A stretch of 64,000 bases of DNA from Ga0077536 sp943370145 (lineage in GTDB: Bacteria > Pseudomonadota > Gammaproteobacteria > Ga0077536). Made by a program: the position numbers and the translations under genes. Each line of letters opens with the position of its first letter. Positions within the stretch are counted from its first letter, which is position 1. The stretch spans positions 14,981-78,980 of the forward strand of contig CALRPY020000014.1 in the NCBI GenBank assembly GCA_943370145.1, in the 5' to 3' direction. Below, piece by piece: positions 18,517 to 28,618 of this stretch. The notes below the pieces were generated by a model, which was not told where the DNA came from, did no database searches, and saw only the letters and a list, made by a program, of their open reading frames with translations.

Positions 18517-18538
18517 AAATAAGAATGATTCCTATTTT
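18517..18538 (-). promoter_or_regulatory. Fur-box-like operator upstream of the TonB-dependent receptor
   Basis: Read in the gene's direction, AAAATAGGAATCATTCTTAT covers most of the site. The central GAATCATTC with AT-rich arms resembles the classic Fur box (AATGAGAATCATTCTCATT type). It is 24 bases upstream of the ATG at 18493. Iron repression is inferred. Confidence 0.65.
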
Positions 18539-18662
18539 GATGAAGAGGCCGGCCGCGCGCAAGCGCTTCGTGAGATTTTGAAAGGAGCCTTGGGACTGTG
18601 TCCGGTCCCAGGCCGGGAATCGCGCCGGCCGCTAACCGCGACCGTGCGCGGACCCGGGGGTT

Positions 18663-20114
18663 CTACTTCGAGGTGGCAACCGGCGCGGCGATTTCCCAGC
18701 CACCGCCCAGCGCGAGGTAGATGTCGATCAGCTTCTGCGCGAAGTCGATCTGCGACTGCGCGAGCTGGTCATCAATCAGCAGGAGGCTGCGCTGTGCCTC
18801 GAGTACCGTCAGGAAGTCTTCGACGCCTTCCTTGTAGCGCACCTGCGCCAGCCGCCAGGCTGCGTGGCTCGCGTCGCGCGCCGCCTGCAGCTGCGTGCGG
18901 CGGTCGCGCTCGTTCAGCCACGCGTTGACCGCGCTGTCGACCTCTTCGAGGGCATTCGTCACCGCCGCTTCGTAACGCGCCATGTCCGCTGCGGCGGCGG
19001 CATCCTGTTGCCGGATCAGGGCGTAGGTGGCCTCGCGGTCGAACAGGTTCCAGCTGACGGACGGCCCCAGCGCGAAGAACGGGGCGCCGGCGGCGTCCAG
19101 GCTCGACAGTGGCTGGGCCGCGACGCCCAGCCGCGCGCCGAAGCTGACCGACGGAAAGAGGTCGGCGGTCGCCACGCCGATGCGGGCGCTGGCGGCGGCG
19201 AGCGCCCGCTCCGCCGCCTGGATGTCCGGTCGCCGGCGCAACAGATCGGCCGGCGCGCCGAGGGCGACGAACTCTGGCACCTCGGGCAGCGGCGCGTGGC
19301 CCGAGAGCTCGGCCGACCAGCCGCCCGGCGGTCGCGCGGTGAGCGCCGCCAGCCGGTTCAATGCGGTCGTTGCGTCCGCCTGCAGGCTCGGCACGATGGC
19401 CTGGCTCGTCAGCAACTGCGTGCGCGCACGTGCGACATCGAGTTCCGTCGCCGCGCCCTCGGCGTTCAGCAGCATCACGAGTTCGAGCGTCTGCCGGCGG
19501 ACCTCGACGTTCCGCCCGGCGACCTCCAGCCTCGTCTGCGCGCCCCGCAGATCGATGTAGGCGCGCGCCACGCGGCCCAGGACCGAGGTGATCACGCCGT
19601 TGCGCACCGCTTCCAGCGACCCGAGTTCCGCGCTCGCGGCCTCGATCGAGCGGCGCACGCGGCCGAAGAGGTCGACTTCCCACGACAAATCGAGCGAGAA
19701 GCTGCCGCGCGTGGCGGACGGGAGTTCGGTGTCCGGGTCGAGTTGCTGGATCAGCGCCGACGGATTGCGCGCTTCCTCGACGATGGCGTTCGCGTCCACG
19801 GTCGGCCGGCGGCGGGTGCCCTGGATATCGAGCGCCGCGCGCGCCGCCTCGACGTTCGCCATCGCGATACGCAGGTCGTAATTCGCGCCCAGCGCCGAGT
19901 CGATGAGCGCGTCGAGTCGCGCGTCCTTCAGCTCGCGCCACCAGGTGGCCGGGGGCTCGCCTGCGACCACCTGTCCGTCGGTGGCGCCTGACGACGGAAA
20001 GCCGGCCACGGCCTCGGCCGTGCTCGCCGGCGGGCCGGCGTAGTCAGGACCGACGGCCGCGCAACCGGCCAGCAGGCCGAGGCAGATGCAGCAAGCTAAT
20101 ACGCGCACGCTCAT
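18663..20114 (-). CDS. Outer-membrane efflux lipoprotein of an RND pump (NodT/OprM family)
   Basis: Starts at ATG 20114 and encodes 483 residues. The N-terminus MSVRVLACCICLGLLAGCAAV is a lipoprotein signal with the lipobox LLAGC. Two repeated TolC-type halves follow (WWRELKDARLDALIDSALG; LLRRRPDIQAAERALAAASA; VRYKEGVEDFLTVLEAQRSL). It forms the outer-membrane channel for the pump encoded just upstream. Its ATG overlaps the pump stop codon (ATGA), showing translational coupling in a three-gene operon. Confidence 0.93.
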   Translation of the reverse strand: MSVRVLACCICLGLLAGCAAVGPDYAGPPASTAEAVAGFPSSGATDGQVVAGEPPATWWRELKDARLDALIDSALGANYDLRIAMANVEAARAALDIQGTRRRPTVDANAIVEEARNPSALIQQLDPDTELPSATRGSFSLDLSWEVDLFGRVRRSIEAASAELGSLEAVRNGVITSVLGRVARAYIDLRGAQTRLEVAGRNVEVRRQTLELVMLLNAEGAATELDVARARTQLLTSQAIVPSLQADATTALNRLAALTARPPGGWSAELSGHAPLPEVPEFVALGAPADLLRRRPDIQAAERALAAASARIGVATADLFPSVSFGARLGVAAQPLSSLDAAGAPFFALGPSVSWNLFDREATYALIRQQDAAAAADMARYEAAVTNALEEVDSAVNAWLNERDRRTQLQAARDASHAAWRLAQVRYKEGVEDFLTVLEAQRSLLLIDDQLAQSQIDFAQKLIDIYLALGGGWEIAAPVATSK

Positions 20115-23100
20115 CACGAATTCTCCTGGGGCAGCGTCCCCCGCGGCTTGCTTCCGCGGTCGAAGTAGAGGGCCGCGCGGCGGCACACGACGTAGAACAC
20201 CGGCGTGAACAGCAGGCCGAAGAAGGTCACGCCGAGCATGCCGAAGAACATCGCCGTGCCGAGCGACTGGCGCATTTCGGCGCCGGCGCCGGTCGCGAGC
20301 GCGAGCGGCACCACGCCCATGATGAAAGCGAAGGACGTCATCAGGATCGGCCGCAGCCGGGTGTGCGCAGCCCGTGCCGCCGCCTCGCCGGGGCTCAGGC
20401 CCTCGCCTTCCGCCTGGCGCGCGAACTCCACGATCAGAATCGCGTTCTTGGCCGCGAGGCCTATCAGCACGATGAACCCAACCTGCACGAGGATGTCGTT
20501 GTTCATGCCGCGGAGGTTGACGCCCGTGACCGACGCCAGCAGGCACATCGGCACGATCAGGACCACGGCGAGCGGCAGCGCCCAGCTCTCGTATAGCGCG
20601 GCGAGCACCAGGAACACGAAGGCCACGGCCAGGCCGAACGCGATCGGCGCCGTATTGCCCGCGAGCTTCTCCTGGAGCGCCATATCGGTCCACTCGAAGC
20701 CGAAGCCCTCGGGCAGCACTTCGGCCGCAAGTCGCTCCATCGCCGCAATGGACTCGCCGGTCGACACGCCGGGCGGCGTCACTCCCTGCACCTCGGCCGC
20801 CAGATACAGGTTGTAGCGGGACACGCGGTGCGGGCCCGTGATGTCCTGGAAGGTCGTCAGCGAGCCCAGCGGCACCAGCGCCCCGCTTTCCGAGCGCGCG
20901 CGCAGCTTGAGGAGATCCTCGCGCTGATCGCGGTAATCCCCGTCGGCCTGTGCCGTCACGCGATAGGTGCGGCCCAGGAAATTGAAGTCGTTGATATAGG
21001 ACGAGCCCAGGTAGATTTCGAGCGCGTCGAGCACCCGTTCCGCCGGCACGCGCAGCTTCTCCGCGCGCACGCGGTCGATGTCGGCAAAGACCTTGGGCGT
21101 CTTGGTGTTGAAGGTCGTGAACACGCGGGACACCTGCGGGTCCTGGTTGGCGCGCGCGATGAATTCCTGCGTCACGCGTTCCAGTTCGCGCACGCCGTGG
21201 CCGGCCCGGTCCTGGATGTAGAGTTTCCAGCCGCCACCGGTGCCGATGCCGCGCACCGGCGGGGGCGGTACGACGAAGGCCATCGCCTCCTGGATGCCAT
21301 TGAGGCGCTTTTGCGCCTCCGCGACCGTTTCCTCGATGCTGATGCCGAGTTCGGCGCGCTCCTCGTAGGGTTTAAGCGGCGCGAAAATCGCGCCTGCGTT
21401 GGAGGCGTTGGTGCGGGTGGCGCCATCGAAGCCGGCAAAGCCCGCGTTGTGCGCCATTTCCGGCATGTCCATCAGCAGCGCGGTCGCACGCCGCACCACC
21501 TCGTCCGTGCGCGTCACCGACGCGCCCGGCGGCAGCTGGTAGACGGTGATGAGGTATCCCTGGTCCTGCTGCGGAATGAAACCCGTGGGCGTCCGCTCGA
21601 ACTCGAACGCGGTGAGCGCGACGAGGCCGGCGTAGATCAGCAGCATCAGCATGGAGATCCGCAGCAGGCGCTGCGTGAGCCACGCATATCCGCCCGACAG
21701 GCGCAGGAAGCCGCGGTTGAACGCGTGCGCGATGCCCGCCAGGGGCATCAGCAGCGCGCGCGCCCAGGGCGCCGGGCGGTGATTCGGATCGTGGGCCTTC
21801 AGCAGCAGCGCCCCCAGCGCCGGCGACAGCGTCAGCGACACCACCGCGGAGATGATCGTCGCGCTGGCGACCGTCAGCGCGAACTGCCGGTAGAAGGCGC
21901 CGGCGATGCCCGTGATGAAGGCCGTCGGCACGAACACCGCGGTCAGTACCAGCGCGATGCCGATCAGCGCGCCGCCCACCTCGTCCATGGTCTTGTGCGC
22001 GGCGGCGCGTGGCGTCATCCCCTGGGCGAGGTAGCGCTCGATGTTCTCGACGACGACGATCGCGTCGTCGACCGCGATGCCGACCGCGAGCACGAGGCCG
22101 AACAGGGTCAGGTTGTTGATCGAGAAATCGAAGGCTGCCATCACCGCGAAGGTGCCGACCAGGGAGATCGGGATGGCGACGATCGGAATGACCGCCGCGC
22201 GCCAGGACTGCAGGAACAGCAGCACCACGATGACGACGAGGAGCATCGCCTCGAAGATCGTCACGTACACCTCGTGCACCGACTGCTCGATGAACTTGGT
22301 CGGGTTGAACGCGATCGTCGCCGCGACGCCGGACGGCAGGTCCTGCTCGATTTCCGTCAGCAGGTTTTCGATCGAGCGCGCGGTTTCCAGTGCATTCGAG
22401 CCCGGGCGCTGGAAGATGGGCACCGGCAGCGCCGTCTTGCCATCGAGGTAGCCGATGGTCGAGTAGTCCTGTGCGCCGAGTTCGACGCGCGCGACGTCAC
22501 GCAGGCGCGTGACGCGCCCGGTGGGCGTGCGCTTGACGATGATGTCGCCGAATTGCGCCGGATCGATGAAGCGACCCTGGCTTTCGATCGGCAGTTCGAA
22601 CGCGGCGAGGGCCGGCACCGGCAGCTGGTTGAGGCGGCCGGACGCGACCTGCACGTTGTTCTGGCGCACCGCGTCGACGATTTCGTTCGCGGTGAGGTCG
22701 CGCGCCGTCGCCAGCTCGGGGTCGATCCAGATTCGCATCGAGTACGCGCGCTCCGCGAAGATGCTGAACTGGCCGACGCCCTTCAGGCGCGCGAGGCGGT
22801 CGACGATCTGCGTGCGCGCAAAATTCGAGAGATACGTGCTGTCGCGCGAGCCGTCCGGCGAATGCAGGTGCAGCACCATCAGCATGTCGGGCGAATTCTT
22901 CGCGACGTTGACGCCGAGCCGGCGCACGTCTTCGGGCAGTCGCGGCTCGGCGATCGCCACCCGGTTCTGCACCAGCACCTGCGCGAGGTCCAGGTTGGTG
23001 CCGAGTTCGAAGGTCACGCTGATCGTCAGGCGGCCGTCGCCGGTCGACGACGACTGCAGGAACAGCATCCCGTCGACGCCGTTGATTTCCTGCTCCAGCG

Positions 23101-23296
23101 GCGTGGCGACTGTTTCGGCGATGGTCTCGGCGCTCGCGCCGGGATAGCTCGCCGTGACCTGGATCGTCGGCGGCACGATCTCGGGATACTGCGCGACCGG
23201 CAGCGCGACGTAGGCGATCGCGCCGACGAGCACGATCACGATCGAAATCACCGACGCGAAGATGGGCCGCTCGATGAAGAAATGCGACAGGCGCAC
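20114..23296 (-). CDS. RND multidrug efflux pump, inner-membrane transporter (HAE1 family, AcrB/MexB-like)
   Basis: A 1060-residue protein starting at GTG 23296 (RLSHFFIERPIFASVIS). It has the HAE1 signatures YPEIVPPTIQVTASYPGASA, the proton-relay pair at about Asp410-Asp411 in GIAVDDAIVVVENIERY, and a second hydrophobic half with LIGLAAKNAILIVEFA. There are twelve membrane segments and two large periplasmic loops, as usual. It exports hydrophobic or amphiphilic compounds using the proton gradient. The adaptor lies 3 bases upstream and the channel gene overlaps downstream. The substrate range is unknown, and no local regulator is seen. Confidence 0.95.
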   Translation of the reverse strand: MRLSHFFIERPIFASVISIVIVLVGAIAYVALPVAQYPEIVPPTIQVTASYPGASAETIAETVATPLEQEINGVDGMLFLQSSSTGDGRLTISVTFELGTNLDLAQVLVQNRVAIAEPRLPEDVRRLGVNVAKNSPDMLMVLHLHSPDGSRDSTYLSNFARTQIVDRLARLKGVGQFSIFAERAYSMRIWIDPELATARDLTANEIVDAVRQNNVQVASGRLNQLPVPALAAFELPIESQGRFIDPAQFGDIIVKRTPTGRVTRLRDVARVELGAQDYSTIGYLDGKTALPVPIFQRPGSNALETARSIENLLTEIEQDLPSGVAATIAFNPTKFIEQSVHEVYVTIFEAMLLVVIVVLLFLQSWRAAVIPIVAIPISLVGTFAVMAAFDFSINNLTLFGLVLAVGIAVDDAIVVVENIERYLAQGMTPRAAAHKTMDEVGGALIGIALVLTAVFVPTAFITGIAGAFYRQFALTVASATIISAVVSLTLSPALGALLLKAHDPNHRPAPWARALLMPLAGIAHAFNRGFLRLSGGYAWLTQRLLRISMLMLLIYAGLVALTAFEFERTPTGFIPQQDQGYLITVYQLPPGASVTRTDEVVRRATALLMDMPEMAHNAGFAGFDGATRTNASNAGAIFAPLKPYEERAELGISIEETVAEAQKRLNGIQEAMAFVVPPPPVRGIGTGGGWKLYIQDRAGHGVRELERVTQEFIARANQDPQVSRVFTTFNTKTPKVFADIDRVRAEKLRVPAERVLDALEIYLGSSYINDFNFLGRTYRVTAQADGDYRDQREDLLKLRARSESGALVPLGSLTTFQDITGPHRVSRYNLYLAAEVQGVTPPGVSTGESIAAMERLAAEVLPEGFGFEWTDMALQEKLAGNTAPIAFGLAVAFVFLVLAALYESWALPLAVVLIVPMCLLASVTGVNLRGMNNDILVQVGFIVLIGLAAKNAILIVEFARQAEGEGLSPGEAAARAAHTRLRPILMTSFAFIMGVVPLALATGAGAEMRQSLGTAMFFGMLGVTFFGLLFTPVFYVVCRRAALYFDRGSKPRGTLPQENS

Positions 23297-23299
23297 GGC

Positions 23300-24469
23300 C
23301 TACTTCCCCGGGCTCGCGGCGGGTGCCGCGGTCTCTGGCGTCACTTTCTGCCCGGGCCGCGCGCGCTGCACCCCGACGACGACGATGCGCTCGTCGGCGG
23401 TGAGGCCCTCGCGCACCACGCGCAGGCCGTCGATCAGCGGGCCGAGCGCGATCGGGCGCGCTTCGACGACGTCATCCGCGCCGACCACCATCACGAGCTT
23501 GGTGGCCTGGTCCGTGACGATCGCGGCCTCCGGGATCAGGACCGCCTCGTGCTCGCCCTCGCCGTAGAGCCGTGCGCGGGCGAACATGCCGGGCAGCAGC
23601 ACGTGATCGGGGTTGGGGAAGGTTGCCCGCCCGAGCATGGTGCCGGTGACGGGGTCGAGTTCGTTGTCGACGAAGGTCATGCGTCCCTTGTGCGGCCAGC
23701 CCTGCTCGTCGATGAGGCGCGCCTCGACCGGATTTTCGACGTCGCGCGACGATTTGCGCTTGCCCGCGCTGTCGAGACGGGTGTAGCGCATGAATTCGGA
23801 TTCGGAGGCCTCGATCTCGAATTCGATCGGATCGAGCGAGACGATGGTCGTCAGCAGCGTCGAATCGGCGGAACCGCCGGAAATGACGTTGCCCACGTCG
23901 ATGCGGATATCGGAAACGCGGCCCGCCATCGGCGCGCGCACTTCGGTGAAGCCGAGGTCGAGCTCCGCGGAGCGCAGCGCCGCGCTTGCGGCGTCCACTT
24001 CGGCCTGCGCGGAGTCCCGCCGCGCGCGCCGTTCCTCCATGGTCTCGCGGCTCATGGCCTTCGATGCCGTGAGGCGCTTGCCGCGCTCGAATTCGAGCTG
24101 GGCGACGCGCAGCTGGGTTTGCGCCTGCGCCACGTTGGCGCGGGCGCGCTCCACGTTGGCGATGAACGGGCGCTGGTCGATGACGAACATCAATTGCCCC
24201 GCCTCGACCACCTGGCCTTCGTGGAAATGCACGGAATCCAGGTAACCCGAAACCCGCGCGCGGACCTCGACCCGCTGCTTGGCGACGAAGCGACCGGTGT
24301 ACTCGTCCCATTCCGTGATGCGCTTCGCGACCGGTTTCGCGACGGTGACCGCGGGCGGCGGGGGGGTGGCGGCCTGGTCGGCGGCAGGGGCGAGCTGGAA
24401 CAGGGCCAGCAACGGCAGGGCGAACAGGCAGGGCAGCCTGCCGCTGCGGGTCGATGTGCGGATGGGCAT
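23300..24469 (-). CDS. RND efflux periplasmic adaptor (AcrA/MexA family)
   Basis: A 389-residue protein. The N-terminal signal (FALPLLALFQLAPAAD) lacks an obvious lipobox Cys. The lipoyl-like halves are VEVRARVSGYLDSVHFHEGQ and FTEVRAPMAGRVSDIRIDVG, separated by a coiled-coil hairpin (residues about 105-170, Ala/Arg/Glu-rich), followed by beta-barrel and membrane-proximal domains (VLLPGMFARARL, VGVQRARPGQKV). It links the pump to the outer-membrane channel. It is the first gene of the efflux operon; 147 bases separate it from tamB. Confidence 0.93.
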   Translation of the reverse strand: MPIRTSTRSGRLPCLFALPLLALFQLAPAADQAATPPPPAVTVAKPVAKRITEWDEYTGRFVAKQRVEVRARVSGYLDSVHFHEGQVVEAGQLMFVIDQRPFIANVERARANVAQAQTQLRVAQLEFERGKRLTASKAMSRETMEERRARRDSAQAEVDAASAALRSAELDLGFTEVRAPMAGRVSDIRIDVGNVISGGSADSTLLTTIVSLDPIEFEIEASESEFMRYTRLDSAGKRKSSRDVENPVEARLIDEQGWPHKGRMTFVDNELDPVTGTMLGRATFPNPDHVLLPGMFARARLYGEGEHEAVLIPEAAIVTDQATKLVMVVGADDVVEARPIALGPLIDGLRVVREGLTADERIVVVGVQRARPGQKVTPETAAPAASPGK

Positions 24470-24616
24470 CGGCGCAATTCCTTTCAGCGAGGCGGGGGAT
24501 TATCGCAGATGTCGCGGGGGCGGATGTTGCGCTGCGTAAATGATTTGTATCCGGCGGCGCCAAATGCCGGTTTCTGCCCCTTGCCCGCAGGACGCCGCCG
24601 GACAGACGCCTGCGCC

Positions 24617-27600
24617 TCAGCGCTCGATCGAGTACAGCAGGTCCGCGCCGGTGCGTGTGCCGGTTTCCGCTTCCACGCTCCAGCGCTCGCCGAGCAGGTA
24701 GCGCAACTGCACGGTGCTCGCGCGATCCATCAGGCCCATGCCGTAGCCGACGTAGAGGCGGGGTGACAGGTACTTGCCGATGTTCAGCGCGAGATTGTCG
24801 TCGTCGGGGCGCCCGCTGATCTGCAGTTCGTCGAGACCGAAACGCCGCGCGAGGTCGCGCGTCACCAGGTTGCCGCCGCGCAGGCCCAGCGCGGCGGCCG
24901 CCCCGATCATCGCCGACGCATCGGCGGCGGACGCGCGCGTGATCGGCTGGCCGATCACGAGATAGCTCAGGATCTCGCCATCCGCCATCGCCGGTTTCGA
25001 GTAGAGCGTGGTGCGCGGTGCGCCGACACGGCCGGTGACGCGCAGGCCCGCGGTCACGTCGCGCACGACGCGCTCTGCCCGCGCGTCGATCGCCGGGTCC
25101 CCTATTGCCTGGCCCGTGTAGACGAGCCGGGCCTGCACGATTTCCAGGGCCTGTCCGTAGGCGCTGAACCTGCCGTCGACGACGCGCAGTTCGCCACTCG
25201 CGCGGGGTGGCCGCTTCGGCTGCTCCGTGATCCGCAGTTCACCGAGCACGCGGCCGGAGAAGCCCCGCGCGGCAACCGTGACCTTGTCCCCCAGGCGCAG
25301 GCGGACGTTGGCGTCGATGCGCGATGCCGGCGTCGCGGCCGGTGCTGCGCCGACGACCACGACGTCCGCCGAGCGCTCCGTCTCCGGCGCGCCCAGGCGC
25401 GGCGCGAAGTGCCCTTCGGGCATGTCGACGACGCCCCTGATCCTTGCCTGGTCCCGGGTGAGGCCGAGTTCGAGGTCGCTGCTCACGAGTGCGCTCGCCT
25501 CCGGCAGGTCGGTGACGCGCAGATTTTCGCTCGCGATGCGCAGCGCCGCCCACGGACCCGCCGCGTCGGCGCCGAGGCGGCCGTCGATGGTCGCGCTGCC
25601 GGGGCCCGAGCGCAGCTGCCCCACGACGGCCAAGGTCTTGCCGTCGGCGCTGGTGAGCTTCAGATGGACGTCCTCCACCGTCGTGCCGAGCCGCGGCAGC
25701 AGGGCCCGCTGCACGCTGAGCGTGGCGCCGCCGCGCAGGGACGGCGCCCCGAGGCTGCCGCTGAAGGCGAGGTCGACCTCGCCGTGGCCCGCGAGCCCGA
25801 CGATTTCGTCGGTGTTCGCCGCCCACGGTGCGAGCGCGGCGACCCGCGCGTCGAGGCTGCCGTGCGCGGGCCACCCACGCCAGTCCGCGAACCGCCACGG
25901 CCCCCCGGACAGATTGACCGCGAGGGAGACCGGCACGGCGGACGGCGCTTCGATGGCGAGGGTGCCCGTGATGGCGAGCGTCCGCTCCCGTGTCGCGAGC
26001 CGGAGGTCGATGCCCCGGTGCGCGATCGGCGGCAGGCCCTCGGAAACCCGGGGCAGTTCACCCCCCGGCAGGCTGAAGCCGCCGTCGGCGCGCTCGAGAC
26101 GGTCATCCTGGCCGGCCACGCCGAGCTTGCCGGTCAGCGCGCCGTGCTGCCATTCGGCGAGGCGCGGCAGGGTCTCCAGCAGCAGCGCATCCGTCTCCAG
26201 CACGGCCTGCCAGCGCCGCTGCGCGTCCCGCGTGGCCTGCCAGCACAGCGTGCCTGCCCCGCGCCAGCACTGGCGCCCGAAAGCGAAGGCCTGCGCGTCG
26301 ACTGCGAACGGCGCCGGTGCGATGAGCTCAAAGGCCGGCAGCGCGTCGCGGTCGACGCGGCCGCGGACGAGGGCGCCGTCCGCAGCCGGACCCGCCGCGA
26401 GGCGGCCCAGCCAGCCGAGATCGATCCGCAGGTCGGGCATCGCCGCGCGCAGATCCAGGGCGAGCCGGGAGGCCGGGCCGCTGGCCGTGATGTCGAGGGC
26501 GTCGAGCCGATGTTTTCCGGCGCGCATACCGCGCGCGCCTAGCGTCAGTGTCTGCGGCCCCGGGGCGCCGGGCGCGAGTCGCCACGCCGCGTCGAGGCTG
26601 CCAAGCGCATAGTGCGCCACCTCGATGTCGCCGCCCCTCAGCGTGCCCGCTGAGGCCGGCTGACGCAGGTCGCCGGTGATGTCGCCGCTGGCGCTGAGAT
26701 GCCCCCGGGCCTCGGGCCAGAGATCCGCGAGCGCCGGCACCTCGACGCGCCACTGCAGCCTGCCGCCGTCGCCCAGCGTGCCGTCCGCTGCCAGCACCGC
26801 CGCGCCCACGCTGAGATCCAGCTTGCGCACCAGCATCCGCGCTGCCGCGAGTTCGAGATCGGCACTGCCAGCGAGCCGGCGGCCACGCAATTGCCCCCCC
26901 AGTTCCTCGAGGCGCAGCGACCAGGCCGCCGGTGTGCCCTCGGCGTGGACCGCGAAATCGAGCCGGCCCGGCCAGGCGGGCGCGAAGACGGCCGGGTCGA
27001 AGGCCGTCGCGCGCAGTTCGGCCGCGCCGCGCGGCGCGCTGCCGGACCAGTCGAGCTTGGCCATCCCCATCATGCGGCTCAGGCCAGCCTCGACTGCAAG
27101 CTCCCGCACCTCGAGGCCCTGTCGAGTGCCGGCGGCGCTCGCACGCAATCTGCTTGCCGGGAACTCGCCGACTCGGAACGCTGCGTCGATCTCGCCGCGG
27201 TAGGCCGCCAGCGTGCCGGTGACACTGAGCTGGCCGTCGCGGCTGCGGACGCGACGCCCGTCGGCGAGCCGGTAGTCCAGATCCTGCCAGCGGCCCGCGA
27301 GTTCGAAATCCGGCACCTGCCCCCAGGCGAGCCGGCCCGTCAGCGTCGCGCGCCCGTTGCCGACGAGGGCCGTGAGCAGGTCCAGCGTGAGTTGCCGCGG
27401 GTCGCCGTGCGCCGCAAGCGTCAGGTCGGTGTCGGGCAGGCCGCTGGCGCGCACGCGCGCCGCCGCGTCGAGCCGGTAGTCGTCCCGATTCCCCGTCAGC
27501 GTGAAGCTGCCCTGTGGGCTCCAGCCCGCGGCGTCTCCGGCGAGCGGCCAGCGCAGGCCGGTCCACCGACCGGTGATCCGGGCGGCGGGTGTCGAGGCTT

Positions 27601-28618
27601 GCGACAGGTCGACACTGCCGCCCAGCGCCACCTGCATGTCGGTGCCGCCAATCAGCGCGAGCCGCTCGATGTCGATGACGCCCGCGGCATTCGCGCCGAG
27701 GGCGAGTTCCATCCGCCACTCGCCGTAGTCCGTGCTGCGTGCCGTCAGCGTGCCGTCGATGTTCGCGCTCTCGCCGCCGCCCGTTGCCTGAAGGCGACCG
27801 CCCAGCCGCAGATCGTGGCCTGCGCCCAGCGCAGGCGGCAGCTGCTGCTGGCCCGTGAGGTCGAGCGTCGCGCGCCATGCCGGCGTGTCGCCGGTCAGCG
27901 CGACCTCGCCGGCCACGGTCGCGACGAGCGGCGTCCGCACACGCTGCTCGAAGCGCAGCGTATCGTCGCCGCCTTCGAGGCTGCCCGTGCCGGTGATGAC
28001 GAGAGCGTCGTCCACGCGATAACGCCAGTCGAGCGCGGCGGACAGCGCTCGAGGGCCCGCGACCGCCCAGCGCCCCTGCGCGGCGAGCGTCGCGTCTCCG
28101 CTCGTCACCTGCAGGCGGGTCAGGCGGAGTGCGCCGCCGCGCGGCCAGTCGAGCGCCGTGGCGACGTCCGCCAGTTCGCTGCGGCCGCCTGCGCGCAGGA
28201 TCACGACGCGTGCGATGCGGGCATCGTCCAGCGCGATCGCCATCGGCAGTGTCGGCGCGCCCGGCAGCCCGCGGGCCGATGGCGACGGCCCACCGAGCGG
28301 CTCGATCGTCAGCTCGCGCGCCGACATCGCGGCCACGTGCAGTTCCCGCCGCAGCAGCGCCGCTGGCGCCAGGCGCAGCGACAGCCGAGCGGCGTGCAGC
28401 CGGAGGTTCCCGGCCGTGACGTGCAATTCCTCGATGGCGGCGCCGGTGGCGAGATTGCCGGTCACGCCCGACGCGCTGAAGCGCGCCTCGCCGAGGCTCA
28501 TCCGGGCCAGCGCGAGCATCAGGCGCAAGCCGGCATCGGTGGACGGCAGCAGCGCCGTGCCGACCAGCAGCAGTGGCAGCAGCGCCGCCGCCAGCGCATA
28601 CCGGCGCGCGGCCTTCAC
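24617..28618 (-). CDS. tamB: Translocation and assembly module subunit TamB
   Basis: The start is GTG 28618, overlapping the tamA stop (GTGA), and gives 1333 residues. An N-terminal signal anchor (residues 7-22, ALAAALLPLLLVGTAL) is followed by a very long beta-rich repetitive periplasmic region and the conserved TamB C-terminal domain (GDKVTVAARGFSGRV, YGMGLMDRASTVQLRYLLG, ending YSIER). AsmA-like proteins of this type work with the TamA barrel in outer-membrane homeostasis, including autotransporter assembly and lipid transport. The upstream extension of the open frame is antisense noise. Confidence 0.92.
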   Translation of the reverse strand: MKAARRYALAAALLPLLLVGTALLPSTDAGLRLMLALARMSLGEARFSASGVTGNLATGAAIEELHVTAGNLRLHAARLSLRLAPAALLRRELHVAAMSARELTIEPLGGPSPSARGLPGAPTLPMAIALDDARIARVVILRAGGRSELADVATALDWPRGGALRLTRLQVTSGDATLAAQGRWAVAGPRALSAALDWRYRVDDALVITGTGSLEGGDDTLRFEQRVRTPLVATVAGEVALTGDTPAWRATLDLTGQQQLPPALGAGHDLRLGGRLQATGGGESANIDGTLTARSTDYGEWRMELALGANAAGVIDIERLALIGGTDMQVALGGSVDLSQASTPAARITGRWTGLRWPLAGDAAGWSPQGSFTLTGNRDDYRLDAAARVRASGLPDTDLTLAAHGDPRQLTLDLLTALVGNGRATLTGRLAWGQVPDFELAGRWQDLDYRLADGRRVRSRDGQLSVTGTLAAYRGEIDAAFRVGEFPASRLRASAAGTRQGLEVRELAVEAGLSRMMGMAKLDWSGSAPRGAAELRATAFDPAVFAPAWPGRLDFAVHAEGTPAAWSLRLEELGGQLRGRRLAGSADLELAAARMLVRKLDLSVGAAVLAADGTLGDGGRLQWRVEVPALADLWPEARGHLSASGDITGDLRQPASAGTLRGGDIEVAHYALGSLDAAWRLAPGAPGPQTLTLGARGMRAGKHRLDALDITASGPASRLALDLRAAMPDLRIDLGWLGRLAAGPAADGALVRGRVDRDALPAFELIAPAPFAVDAQAFAFGRQCWRGAGTLCWQATRDAQRRWQAVLETDALLLETLPRLAEWQHGALTGKLGVAGQDDRLERADGGFSLPGGELPRVSEGLPPIAHRGIDLRLATRERTLAITGTLAIEAPSAVPVSLAVNLSGGPWRFADWRGWPAHGSLDARVAALAPWAANTDEIVGLAGHGEVDLAFSGSLGAPSLRGGATLSVQRALLPRLGTTVEDVHLKLTSADGKTLAVVGQLRSGPGSATIDGRLGADAAGPWAALRIASENLRVTDLPEASALVSSDLELGLTRDQARIRGVVDMPEGHFAPRLGAPETERSADVVVVGAAPAATPASRIDANVRLRLGDKVTVAARGFSGRVLGELRITEQPKRPPRASGELRVVDGRFSAYGQALEIVQARLVYTGQAIGDPAIDARAERVVRDVTAGLRVTGRVGAPRTTLYSKPAMADGEILSYLVIGQPITRASAADASAMIGAAAALGLRGGNLVTRDLARRFGLDELQISGRPDDDNLALNIGKYLSPRLYVGYGMGLMDRASTVQLRYLLGERWSVEAETGTRTGADLLYSIER

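Noticed and set aside
20828..24766. Plus-strand open frame of 1312 codons
   Set aside because: Antisense to the RND pump and adaptor genes; composition is biased to Arg/His/Asp with no recognisable domain.
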